DNA from: Nocardioides sp.
GTDB lineage: Bacteria > Actinomycetota > Actinomycetes > Propionibacteriales > Nocardioidaceae
Direction of reading: 5' to 3'
NCBI GenBank assembly: GCA_030452025.1
Contig: JAKDNC010000188.1
Span: 1-7,075, forward strand
DNA: 7,075 nucleotides
The stretch's first letter is position 1; the number at the start of each line of letters is the position of its first letter. The notes beneath the pieces are model-generated. The model had not been told where the DNA came from and did not search any database. It saw nothing but the letters and a program-made list of their open reading frames with translations. Below are positions 1 through 6,229 of this stretch, one piece after another. The translations under genes and the position numbers were made by a program.

Positions 1-352
1 CCAACAGGGCTGCGCACTCAGAGAACAGGCGGTCCACGTCGTACCCCCACGCATCCATGTGGTCCAGATAGTCGCGGTTCTCGTCGGGGTGCACGACCTT
101 CACCCACGCCTCCGCAAGGTGCGCCTGGGCGTTCTCCAACGTCCGGTGAGCCACCGGCCAACCGTAGAGGTCTTCGAGGACCTGGTGCACCAGCACACCC
201 TTCGCCTGCGCTGCGGTCGGCGGGTCAGGGATCTTGTCGACCACCTTCGCGGCGTACATCCTCGGGCACTGCAGGAAATCCCCTGCACGCGACGGGGATA
301 GGCGCTTGGGGCGGGCGTCCTCCCACGGGTCGGCCGCCACGGTGACTGTCAC
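1..352 (-). CDS. PD-(D/E)XK (RecB/Cas4-type) nuclease, N-terminal part
   Basis: This partial gene reads leftward off the window edge; 117 codons are visible. Residues 18-63 resemble the N-terminal signature of the RecB-family nucleases common in Actinobacteria (COG2887 type): LSPSRAGDFLQCPRMY, then DKIPDPPTAAQAKGVLVH and QVLEDLY. His56, in the G-x3-H element, matches the conserved early histidine of the fold. Cys29 could be the first ligand of a Cas4/AddB-type iron-sulfur cluster, whose other cysteines would lie beyond the window. The catalytic D...(D/E)xK residues are also outside. I chose the GTG at 352 because AGAAGGAG (360-367, minus) lies 7 bases upstream; the internal GTG at codon 5 has no such site. 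The family acts as a 5' or 3' exonuclease in recombination and repair; with SSB and RusA nearby, a phage recombination exonuclease is the likely role. Family assignment is fairly sure, exact activity is not. Confidence 0.82.
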   Translation of the reverse strand, partial: MTVTVAADPWEDARPKRLSPSRAGDFLQCPRMYAAKVVDKIPDPPTAAQAKGVLVHQVLEDLYGWPVAHRTLENAQAHLAEAWVKVVHPDENRDYLDHMDAWGYDVDRLFSECAALL

Positions 353-395
353 GGGGATGCTCCTTCTCGCGCTGCTGGTTGCTCCGAACACCACC

Positions 396-421
396 ACGCT
401 AGAGGCACCCACCGACACCCC
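396..421 (-). promoter_or_regulatory. Putative promoter of the nuclease gene (shared TCGGTG-N8-TAnnGT type)
   Basis: On the minus strand, TCGGTG (410-415) is followed by 8 bases and TAGCGT (396-401), a -10 of the TAnnnT type usual in Actinobacteria. Transcription would start near 389, giving a leader of about 37 bases. GGGTG directly precedes TCGGTG, as it does upstream of ssb, where 21 of 25 bases over the element are identical. No -35 hexamer is recognisable at 17 bases. The assignment rests on recurrence with fixed spacing at three genes. Confidence 0.55.
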
Positions 422-520
422 CTGCCATTCGAGAAACCCGGGTACCCACCGAGCTCGCACTCTCGTAACGTCGAGGTCAGACCAGAAAACACGACCACGT
501 TCCCCAGACAGGATCACCCC

Positions 521-982
521 ATGGCCACCGCCCTCACCACACGAGCATCACGGTTCGTTCACGCAGGCGCACGGTTCGCCGACGCCACCGCCCGCTGCCT
601 GCAAGGCACGTTCCCCGACGCTCACGCCGGGGAGCCTGGCGCCACCAGCGATGGGTACGACTGGCAGGTGGTGGTCCCCGCAGCTCGTGGCCAGTACGTG
701 GCCACAGTGACCGTGGTCGACCCACGGGTGGTTCTCGACGAGGGTGAAGCCCCCGACGCCGAATATGAGCACCGGGGAGTGTCGCTGAAGCTCACCGGCT
801 CCTGGAGCGGGACCACGACGACATTCGAGGTCCCTGGCGGGTTCTCCGCGATCCCCGACATCGGTGACCCGGTCCAGGTGGACCCGCGCATGTTGGCGCA
901 GAGCATCGTCCGGCTCATCACTGAGTTCGAGTCGAAGAGCCCCGCGCTCTCCCTGGGTGTAGCTGCGGATCCGGCTGTCTGA
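521..982 (+). CDS. Hypothetical protein, 153 residues
   Basis: I do not recognise this protein. It is soluble in character, with no signal peptide or membrane segment. Residues 1-30 look helical and basic; 46-108 alternate hydrophobic and polar residues and look like beta strands (QVVVPAARGQYVATVTVVD, SLKLTGSW, TTTFEVPGGF); 122-137 look like a closing helix (DPRMLAQSIVRLITEF). There is one cysteine (Cys26) and no obvious catalytic motif. The ATG at 521 is supported by ACAGGA at 508-513, 7 bases upstream. It stands alone on the plus strand, divergent from the nuclease gene and convergent with dnaB. Its last nine bases, GCTGTCTGA, lie in an inverted repeat that also forms the last nine bases of dnaB. 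That it is a real gene follows from its shine-dalgarno-like site, from the neighbouring gene boundaries fitting it exactly, and from filling an otherwise empty stretch. Confidence 0.72.
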   Translation: MATALTTRASRFVHAGARFADATARCLQGTFPDAHAGEPGATSDGYDWQVVVPAARGQYVATVTVVDPRVVLDEGEAPDAEYEHRGVSLKLTGSWSGTTTTFEVPGGFSAIPDIGDPVQVDPRMLAQSIVRLITEFESKSPALSLGVAADPAV

Positions 983-1005
983 CTCCCCGAGGGGAGTCAG
1001 ACAGC
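974..1005. terminator. Bidirectional terminator-like palindrome between convergent genes
   Basis: The arms 974-988 and 991-1005 are perfect inverted repeats of 15 bp (GCTGTCTGACTCCCC and its complement) around a GA centre. As RNA this gives a 14-bp stem with a CGAG loop. It contains the stop codons of both the 521-982 gene and dnaB. There is only a short T run (1014-1017) 8 bases downstream on the plus strand and none on the minus side, so it is an actinobacterial-style hairpin terminator rather than a classical intrinsic one. Confidence 0.7.
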
Positions 1006-2373
1006 GTCCCACCTTTTCGCGATGTCCACGATCCGTGCGTACTTGTACTGGTGGGCCCGTTCGACGGTCCTCGTGACCCCTTCACGGAACTTGGCGAAGA
1101 TGTAGAAGATCGACCCGGGGTGGGCTTCCGGGTCGTCGGGGTCGTACATGTCGGGTCGATGCAGCAAGATCACGATGTCAGCATCATTCTCAATATCGCC
1201 GGACTCACGCAGGTCGGACATGGTGGGCTTCTTGTCCGGGTTGCGTTCCGAGCCGCGACCCAGCTGCGAGAGCAGCACGATCGGTACGCCGAGACGCTTC
1301 CCCAGGTCTTTGAGACCACGGGTGATCTCTCCGATTTCCTGCTGCCTCGACCCGCTGCTGCGGCGGCTGCTCTGGTCGATCCCCATGATCTGCAGGTAGT
1401 CGATCTCGATGAGGCCCGGGGTGATGCCGGCGGTCTCCCACATTCGGAACTGCTGGGTGGCGAGCCCTGCGATCTGGGTGACGGTGAGGCCGCTCCTTTC
1501 GACGATGACTCCGTTTCGGTGGGGGAAATCGCTGGATGCATTGCTGATCTTCTCCCAGTCTTCTTCGGTGAGTTCTCCGTTGCGCACGCTGCTGTAGAGC
1601 ACCCGCGCTTCGGCGGAGATGAGACGCTTCGACACCTGTCCGCTGGTCATTTCCAGGGTGAACAGCATGGCGCCGAGGTCCTGGCGCAGCGCCGCACGGA
1701 ACAGGTCGGTCGCCACCACCGACTTCCCGACCGAGGGGCGTCCGCCGATGACGACCAGTTGCCCCGGTTGCAGACCCCCCAGCGTCTCGTCAAGGTCGTT
1801 CGACCCGACCGACAAGCCCGGCAGCCCTTCCTGTCTTCCGGTCTCCTCGATGCTGTTGATCGCTTCCAGCCACGCATCCCGGATGCTCAGCAGGTCGCTG
1901 CCGCCGGGTGCGTCCATCATCATCGAAGTCATCGCGCCTTGGACCGCGGTCAGGGCGCCCTCGTCGTCGACCGCGACGTCTCGGACCTGGTTCAAGGTCC
2001 TGATCAGCTCGTGCTCCACGCGGCGCTTCCTCGCCAGCGACCGCACCCGGTCAGTGAGAGTTTCGACGTCGGCGGGGAGCAGTGGGGAGCCGAGCCGCAG
2101 CTCGGACAGCCACGTGGAGAGATCGTCTGCGACGTCCCCACCGCGCCGCATCAGGTCACGGACCCGGGCCGGGGTGGGGTCATCGCCCTGCTGGTAGGCG
2201 GTGATGATCGCCCGGTAGGCCACGCCGAGGCGCAGATTTGTGAAGTCCGCTTCGCTCTCGATGAGTGCCGCCGCCTTCGGCACGAGGGTGGGGTGGCGCA
2301 TGAGGCCACCGATCACACCCTGCTCCGTTTCTGGGTCGGCGAGGCCCGGGTGCAGCTCTGGGTTCTCGGTCAT
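997..2373 (-). CDS. dnaB: Replicative DNA helicase, DnaB family
   Basis: This is a complete 458-residue ATP-dependent 5'-3' replicative helicase, which unwinds the fork as a hexameric ring. The N-terminal DnaB domain spans roughly residues 13-120 (DPETEQGVIGGLMRHP, then a helical bundle), followed by a linker and the RecA-like DnaB_C domain from about 183. Walker A is GGRPSVGKS (210-218, Lys217), Walker B is LIEIDYLQIM (321-330, Asp325), and the conserved LLSQLGRG plus SDLRESGDIENDAD block spans 367-399. Residues 426-432, AKFREG in place of the usual AKHRNG, place the likely arginine finger at Arg430. Length is close to bacterial DnaB, and no intein or frameshift is seen. An in-frame TGA lies shortly upstream of the ATG at 2373, with no other start between. 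The ribosome site is weak (CTCTGGATC). The gene follows hup by 52 bases on the same strand and is probably co-transcribed. No primase or loader is visible here. Confidence 0.96.
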   Translation of the reverse strand: MTENPELHPGLADPETEQGVIGGLMRHPTLVPKAAALIESEADFTNLRLGVAYRAIITAYQQGDDPTPARVRDLMRRGGDVADDLSTWLSELRLGSPLLPADVETLTDRVRSLARKRRVEHELIRTLNQVRDVAVDDEGALTAVQGAMTSMMMDAPGGSDLLSIRDAWLEAINSIEETGRQEGLPGLSVGSNDLDETLGGLQPGQLVVIGGRPSVGKSVVATDLFRAALRQDLGAMLFTLEMTSGQVSKRLISAEARVLYSSVRNGELTEEDWEKISNASSDFPHRNGVIVERSGLTVTQIAGLATQQFRMWETAGITPGLIEIDYLQIMGIDQSSRRSSGSRQQEIGEITRGLKDLGKRLGVPIVLLSQLGRGSERNPDKKPTMSDLRESGDIENDADIVILLHRPDMYDPDDPEAHPGSIFYIFAKFREGVTRTVERAHQYKYARIVDIAKRWDAV

Positions 2374-2425
2374 GATCCAGAGGGTAGAGCGTGGCGGGGA
2401 TCAGGTTGCCGTGCTCCTGTGGGAG

Positions 2426-2866
2426 TCATGTGCTGGCCTTCTTCGCCGGAGCCTTCCTGGTGGTCTTCGCGGTGCGCTGCTTGGCCGACGACTTCTTCGC
2501 GGCCGAGGCAGAGGTGGAGGTGGCCGCGACTGGCTTCTCGGCCGTCGTCTTCTTTGCCGGCGTCGTCTTCTTCCTGCCACTCTTGGCCGCAGTCTTCTTG
2601 CCCACGGTTTTCTTCGCCGGGGCCGCAGCCGCTGACTCCTCCACTGCCCTGCGCAGCGCCGTGCCTGGTTTGAAAGACGGCGTCGCTGGGCCTGTGGCCT
2701 TCAAGTTGCGGGCGAACGTGCCAAACCCGGTCAGAGTGACCTTCTCCCCCGCCGCCACCGTCTCGGACAGTACCCCCAGGTGGGCCCGGACGATCTCGGC
2801 CACCTCGGTGACTGGCTTCCCAGTCCGGGCGGCGACAGTGTCGATGTGCTCTCGCTGGGTGACCAT
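2426..2866 (-). CDS. hup: HU-like nucleoid protein with short beta-arm and Lys/Ala tail
   Basis: A 146-residue small basic DNA-binding protein. Residues 1-77 align with the HU fold: two N-terminal helices (QREHIDTVAARTGKPVTEVAEIVRAHLGVL), then GEKVTLTGFGTFARN and a closing FKPGTALRRAV. Between GFG and FKPG there are only 15 residues where typical HU has about 30, so most of the beta-arm that wraps the minor groove, including the RNPRTGE tip, is missing. Residues 80-146 form a low-complexity tail of Lys/Ala/Thr/Pro with repeated PAKK and AAKK units, as in mycobacterial HupB and Streptomyces HupS. The ATG at 2866 has GAGGAGAGG just upstream, with a strong promoter about 30 bases further. It probably compacts or organises element DNA, and the tail alone could bind DNA non-specifically. 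It is first in a leftward unit with dnaB. Confidence 0.88.
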   Translation of the reverse strand: MVTQREHIDTVAARTGKPVTEVAEIVRAHLGVLSETVAAGEKVTLTGFGTFARNLKATGPATPSFKPGTALRRAVEESAAAAPAKKTVGKKTAAKSGRKKTTPAKKTTAEKPVAATSTSASAAKKSSAKQRTAKTTRKAPAKKAST

Positions 2867-2899
2867 GACTGCCTCTCCTCATACGGGTGTGTCGGGGAC

Positions 2900-2928
2900 A
2901 GCGTATGGAACCCGGCGGCCACTGTCAC
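2900..2928 (-). promoter_or_regulatory. Promoter of hup (and probably dnaB)
   Basis: On the minus strand, GTGACA (2923-2928) matches the TTGACA -35 consensus at five of six positions. It is separated by exactly 17 bases from TACGCT (2900-2905), a TAnnnT -10 typical of the actinobacterial housekeeping sigma factor. The start site would be near 2893, 26-27 bases before the hup ATG, leaving just enough room for the GAGGAGAGG ribosome site. Unlike the three TCGGTG promoters, this one looks like an ordinary housekeeping promoter. Confidence 0.65.
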
Positions 2929-2970
2929 CGGTTCCCCAGTCCTCCCGCTTACACCGGCTAGTCTTGTGTG

Positions 2971-2995
2971 GGGCATCGGTGCAATTCGGTACAGT
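2971..2995 (+). promoter_or_regulatory. Putative promoter of the rightward operon (TCGGTG-N8-TAnnGT type)
   Basis: TCGGTG (2976-2981) is followed by 8 bases and TACAGT (2990-2995), the same order and spacing as upstream of ssb and of the nuclease gene. No good -35 lies at 16-18 bases; TTGTGT (2965-2970) is 19 bases from the -10, too far for a normal pairing. Transcription would start near 3002, giving a structured leader of about 125 bases before the 534-residue gene. Confidence 0.5.
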
Positions 2996-3010
2996 GTCAC
3001 CACACGGCAT

Positions 3011-3042
3011 TGGGGCCCAAAACCCCCGTTGACGGGGCCCCA
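3011..3042 (+). promoter_or_regulatory. Leader with competing hairpins before the rightward operon
   Basis: TGGGGCCC (3011-3018) can pair with GGGCCCCA (3035-3042) across a 16-base loop. Alternatively CCCCG (3024-3028) can pair with CGGGG (3033-3037) around a TTGA loop. Both use 3035-3037 and so exclude each other. The element sits in the predicted untranslated leader, upstream of the GGAGGAG ribosome site. It could be an attenuator, a protein-binding site in DNA or RNA, or chance in GC-rich sequence; no known riboswitch is recognised. Confidence 0.4.
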
Positions 3043-3126
3043 TTGGCAGCGGAAGGTGGAACCCATAAGGCCCGGCTTTGTCGGAGCGGTCGGGTAGACA
3101 CAACCCAAGCGGAGGAGTCCAACACC

Positions 3127-4731
3127 ATGAGCATCGAATACACGCCCCCCGAGCGGGCGAAGGTCGAGTACGTCGCCTACACCCGTGTGCCGAAGCGGTT
3201 CGGGAACAGTGAGACCGGCGAGGCCACCGACTTCAGGTCCAGCGTTTTCGTCCGCGAGTTCTCGTCGGTGCTGGTCAAGAGCTACGAGAACAAGTCAGGC
3301 GAGTTTCACGGCGAGACGATCCGCTGGGGGGCCGTCATCTTCGACGCCGCCTCCCTGGGGATGGAGGGCTACAAGATCGACTTCGGGGGCCAGGTCGAGG
3401 CCGGTGGCGAGGCCGCGGTCCTGCTGGAACGTGCCCACAAGGAACAGAAGCCAGTGATGGTGGCGATCGAGACGATCCGCCGGGGCAAGAGCAAGTCCGC
3501 CGGCGACGAGATCGACTGCACCGACTACGTCCACGATCTGCGCGGTGCCCAGGCGGATGGCCAGAAGGGCAACTCGAACATGACCGGGGATAACACCAAG
3601 AACCGGATCGTGGGGGTCGGAGCCGCCGGGCACCCGGAGACGTTCGTGTTCACCTCCGAACTGACCACCGACCCGACCGAATGGCTGTCGCTGCGCGTCA
3701 ACGTCGACCACACGCTGCCGCCTGCCGGGTGGCGCATCCACAAGGGCGGCATCATCCCCTCCCAGAACGCCACCGCAGGTGGCGACACCGTCGACGTCGA
3801 CGACCTTGCCGCCCGGGTGGCGGAGCGGCTGCGGCCGATCATGTCCGGCAACTCCGCCGGTCGACCCCGGCCCACCCAGAACGATGGATTCGCGACGGAG
3901 TCGAAGGAATGGGAGCCCTGGAACAGCGACGGTCGCGTCAACCTGGGTGGTTACCTGCTCGCCAAGGAGCGCGCCGTGTTCGCCGAGGCACACCGGATGG
4001 TCACCGAGGTCGACCCGACGGCGAGTGTCGACGAGGCCTGGGGCCTGGTGCCGGTGCTGCACTGGATGGCCGACACCGTGCAGCACGCCACCTACGGTGC
4101 CGGTGCGCGCCCGAACCGCACCGCCAAGTCCCACTTCGAGGCGTCCAAGTGGGCCGCCTACGTCTACACGACCCTCGCCGAGCGCGACAGCACCTACGCG
4201 TTCACGAAGGATGCGGTCAGCGACCCGGCGGCCCAGCAGGTGTGGGCGAAGGCAGTCGTGGAGGCCGCATCCGGCCTGTACCGGATGGCGGCGACGAACG
4301 TGGAGACGCATCTGACCGGGCGGGCCCCGGCCCAGTCGACCGAGCCGATTCCTGCTCCTGCACCGGAGAAGACGCACAGCGCGGCGCCTGCAGCCCAGGG
4401 ACCCGAGCAGAAGCCTGAGCAGGGGCCTGCCCCGAAAGCCACCAGCGGGGAGGCCAGTGATCCGCAGACGACGAACCTTGACGAGTGGATCAACACGGCC
4501 GCCAACCCGGCTCTGGTCGAGCGGTACGACGGGCTACTGACCACCGCCGGCCAAGCGGGCAACCCGGAACGGTTCCACGCGCTGCTGGAATCCCAGTTCG
4601 GGTCGTGGCAGATGACCCAGATCGCCCACGACGACTTCGAGAAGGCCCTGGCTCAGTGGGAGGCCGACGTCGACGCCTTCACCAAAGCCGCCTACGCCGC
4701 GTGGGTGGCCAAGCCCGGTGACAAGGCATGA
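3127..4731 (+). CDS. Unknown 534-residue protein heading the recombination operon
   Basis: I do not recognise a family. The ATG at 3127 follows GGAGGAG (about 3111-3117) at 9 bases; the open frame extends up to 2968, but that part lacks a ribosome site and overlaps the leader. Residues 36-215 look beta-rich. Within them a likely helix (AAVLLERAHKEQ, 96-107) followed by strands KPVMVAIETIRRGK and EIDCTDYVHDL recalls the helix-strand-strand end of an OB fold, but this is only a pattern. Residues 221-239 form a short amphipathic helix (TVDVDDLAARVAERLRPIM). Residues 256-397 are mainly helical with many aromatics (EWEPWNSDGRVNLGGYLLAK, HWMADTVQHATYG). Residues 398-448 are a Pro/Ala/Gln linker, and 449-534 are a helical C-terminal domain rich in Trp and acidic residues. 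No Walker, nuclease or zinc motif is seen. The ATGA overlap with the RusA-like gene suggests translational coupling and a shared role in recombination or single-strand handling. Confidence 0.85.
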   Translation: MSIEYTPPERAKVEYVAYTRVPKRFGNSETGEATDFRSSVFVREFSSVLVKSYENKSGEFHGETIRWGAVIFDAASLGMEGYKIDFGGQVEAGGEAAVLLERAHKEQKPVMVAIETIRRGKSKSAGDEIDCTDYVHDLRGAQADGQKGNSNMTGDNTKNRIVGVGAAGHPETFVFTSELTTDPTEWLSLRVNVDHTLPPAGWRIHKGGIIPSQNATAGGDTVDVDDLAARVAERLRPIMSGNSAGRPRPTQNDGFATESKEWEPWNSDGRVNLGGYLLAKERAVFAEAHRMVTEVDPTASVDEAWGLVPVLHWMADTVQHATYGAGARPNRTAKSHFEASKWAAYVYTTLAERDSTYAFTKDAVSDPAAQQVWAKAVVEAASGLYRMAATNVETHLTGRAPAQSTEPIPAPAPEKTHSAAPAAQGPEQKPEQGPAPKATSGEASDPQTTNLDEWINTAANPALVERYDGLLTTAGQAGNPERFHALLESQFGSWQMTQIAHDDFEKALAQWEADVDAFTKAAYAAWVAKPGDKA

Positions 4732-5573
4732 CCGTCGACGTCCAGCGACTCGTCGAGCAGGGCTACTGGCGTTGCTCGGGGTGCTCGGCGCTGCTGCGAC
4801 CGGGCGCCACCGAGTGTCGGTTCTGCCACGCCCCCGGACCCACCAATCCCTCGTCCGCATCCCCCGTGGTGGGCGCCGCGTCCGGGGGCGGGGGGAAGAA
4901 GCAGAAACCCGCCACCCCCTCGACGAAACCGCAGGCGCTCAACCCGGAGGCCCGTCGCGGCAACCTGGGCAGCCTTGCCGAGCTCCCCAGCGGATCCCTG
5001 ACGTTGGTCGTGCACGGCCTACCCGTCCAGCAGGGCTCACTCGTGCCGGTCGCCCCCGGTGTAGTGAAACGCGACGACGGCCCCAAACTGGTGGCATGGC
5101 GCGACAAGATCACCCGTGAGGCTCTGCGCGTGTGCGGCTCCACCTGGGTGGCCCCCAACGCCGGGGTCCGGGTCGACCTGGTGTTCACCGTCAACCCGCC
5201 CGAGTCGGCCCCCACCACGAAGCCGGTGCCCGCCGACGGCTACCGGGACCTCGACAAACTCTCCCGCGCTGTCGGTGATGCCTTGTGCCCCTCCATCAAG
5301 CCGGGTACCTCCCGGTTCCGGGTGCTGGCCTCCGACATGCGCATCAACGGCAACCTGATCGGCCCGGAGAAAACCCACCCCCGTCCGCTGCACACCCATC
5401 CGTGGGCCCTGGACCAGCCGGGCGTGGTCATCCGCCTCACCCGCGGTGACCTGCCGGTCAATGTCGTCGAGAGCGACGACGGATACGCCCTGCTGATTCC
5501 CTGCCCCGACCCGAACGCACCACCCGTGTCCGACCCACCACTGCCCAACCGTCTCAGGAGGGGAACCTCATGA
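4728..5573 (+). CDS. rusA: RusA-family Holliday junction resolvase with N-terminal zinc ribbon
   Basis: A 281-residue protein, more than twice the length of RusA (about 120). Residues 13-34 form a zinc-ribbon-like knuckle, CSGC...CRFCH, with Cys16, Cys19, Cys30 and Cys33. Residues 38-88 are a flexible Ser/Pro/Gly/Lys linker. The RusA-like domain covers about 90-237: LTLVVHGLPVQQGS, VRVDLVFTV, then YRDLDKLSRAVGDAL. Asp174 and Asp176 match the RusA metal ligands Asp70 and Asp72. Asp203 in LASDMRING fits the third (Asp91), and Arg180 stands where RusA has Lys76. RusA enzymes cut four-way junctions symmetrically as dimers. The spacing between the Asp pair and Asp203 is longer than usual. The start overlaps the previous stop as ATGA with only a weak ribosome site, so coupling is likely. 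It could act on other branched DNA, and the ribbon may add DNA binding. Confidence 0.8.
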   Translation: MTVDVQRLVEQGYWRCSGCSALLRPGATECRFCHAPGPTNPSSASPVVGAASGGGGKKQKPATPSTKPQALNPEARRGNLGSLAELPSGSLTLVVHGLPVQQGSLVPVAPGVVKRDDGPKLVAWRDKITREALRVCGSTWVAPNAGVRVDLVFTVNPPESAPTTKPVPADGYRDLDKLSRAVGDALCPSIKPGTSRFRVLASDMRINGNLIGPEKTHPRPLHTHPWALDQPGVVIRLTRGDLPVNVVESDDGYALLIPCPDPNAPPVSDPPLPNRLRRGTS

Positions 5574-6229
5574 CGACCACACAGGAACGCCGTCTTCGCT
5601 CCGTGCCAAACCGCAAGCCGAAGGCTCCACCACAGCAGAGGCGACAGCCGTTCGTGCGGGAACCGGTCGGCGACCAGACCTGGTGCCAGGCCAACAGTCA
5701 CATCTACCTGTCACTGCAGCCGCCGTCCTGGAGGGCTGCCCCAGCACAGGTGGCGGCCTACGAGAAGTACACCGGCATGGCCCGCGACTGGTGCGCCAAC
5801 CGGTGCCCCCTGTTCGCCGAATGCTTGCGTGATGCGCTCTCCGGGCCCGGCATGGAAGGTTTCGTGGCTGGTACCACCGAAACCGAACGGGAGCGGCTGC
5901 GGGAGACCGCAGGTATCACCCAAGCGACGTTCGACAGTGACGAGGCAGCAGGGACCTATCCGGCGCCGTTGCCGAAGCCGGAGCCGGGCAAGGGCTACGA
6001 CCTGTCGGCCACTGCGGCGGCGGTGGCTGCCGAACCGGATGCAACGTACGCGGAACTTGCCGAACGGTTGGGGATGGCCGAGGTGACGGTGAAGCGGCAC
6101 TGCCGCAAACTGCGCGCTGCTGAGGCCTCCGGTCACCCGATCCAGACGGCCCCGGCAACCGAGTCGGATACCGAGCTGTTTCCGGTCGACGTCGTCCATG
6201 CCTACCGGGCGATGTTCCGTACTGCCTGA
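5570..6229 (+). CDS. whiB: WhiB-like iron-sulfur transcription regulator with C-terminal HTH
   Basis: A 219-residue protein, about twice the length of most WhiB-like proteins (80-120). Residues 36-112 are the Wbl domain: TWCQANSHIY with Cys39, then WCANRCPLFAECLRDAL with Cys75, Cys79 and Cys85, then GFVAGTTETERERLR, matching the GVWGG turn and following helix. The four cysteines should hold a 4Fe-4S cluster, but the middle pair is CX3C rather than the usual CX2C. Residues 1-35 are basic and Pro/Gln-rich. After a linker, residues 147-186 look like a helix-turn-helix (TAAAVAAEPDATYAELAERL, GMAEVTVKRHCRKLRAAEA). Wbl proteins bind region 4 of the principal sigma factor and redirect promoter choice; a dedicated HTH would give this one its own DNA contacts. 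AGGAGG lies 8-9 bases before the ATG, and the gene overlaps the rusA stop by ATGA. It is a plausible regulator of the nearby TCGGTG promoters (inference). Confidence 0.87.
   Translation: MTTTQERRLRSVPNRKPKAPPQQRRQPFVREPVGDQTWCQANSHIYLSLQPPSWRAAPAQVAAYEKYTGMARDWCANRCPLFAECLRDALSGPGMEGFVAGTTETERERLRETAGITQATFDSDEAAGTYPAPLPKPEPGKGYDLSATAAAVAAEPDATYAELAERLGMAEVTVKRHCRKLRAAEASGHPIQTAPATESDTELFPVDVVHAYRAMFRTA

Noticed and set aside
1051..2673. A 540-codon open frame on the plus strand opposite dnaB
   Set aside because: It is antisense to a helicase with all its motifs and to the end of hup. It shows no recognisable domain, and such long shadow frames are expected in GC-rich DNA.
2391..3032. Plus-strand open frame rich in Phe, Val and Ala that looks membrane-like
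   Set aside because: It is the antisense of the Lys/Ala-rich HU tail; AAG/GCC codons read backwards give CTT/GGC-type hydrophobic codons.
3029..3034. TTGACG as a -35 box for the rightward operon
   Set aside because: No TAnnnT hexamer occurs 16-19 bases downstream; the first AT-rich hexamer (CATAAG) is 29 bases away. It is also the loop of a hairpin.
2968..3126. N-terminal extension of the 534-residue protein to an upstream ATG
   Set aside because: No ribosome site lies before 2968, the segment contains the predicted promoter and leader hairpins, and GGAGGAG sits directly before the ATG at 3127.
2867..3126. Replication origin in the divergent region
   Set aside because: It lies among replication genes and has inverted repeats, but no iteron series, DnaA-box cluster or AT-rich unwinding stretch is visible; the repeats are explained as well by promoters and a leader.
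3295..4377. A 360-codon open frame on the minus strand within the 534-residue gene
   Set aside because: It is an Arg/Gly/Val/His-rich shadow composition with no ribosome site. The plus-strand gene has a strong start and is coupled to rusA.
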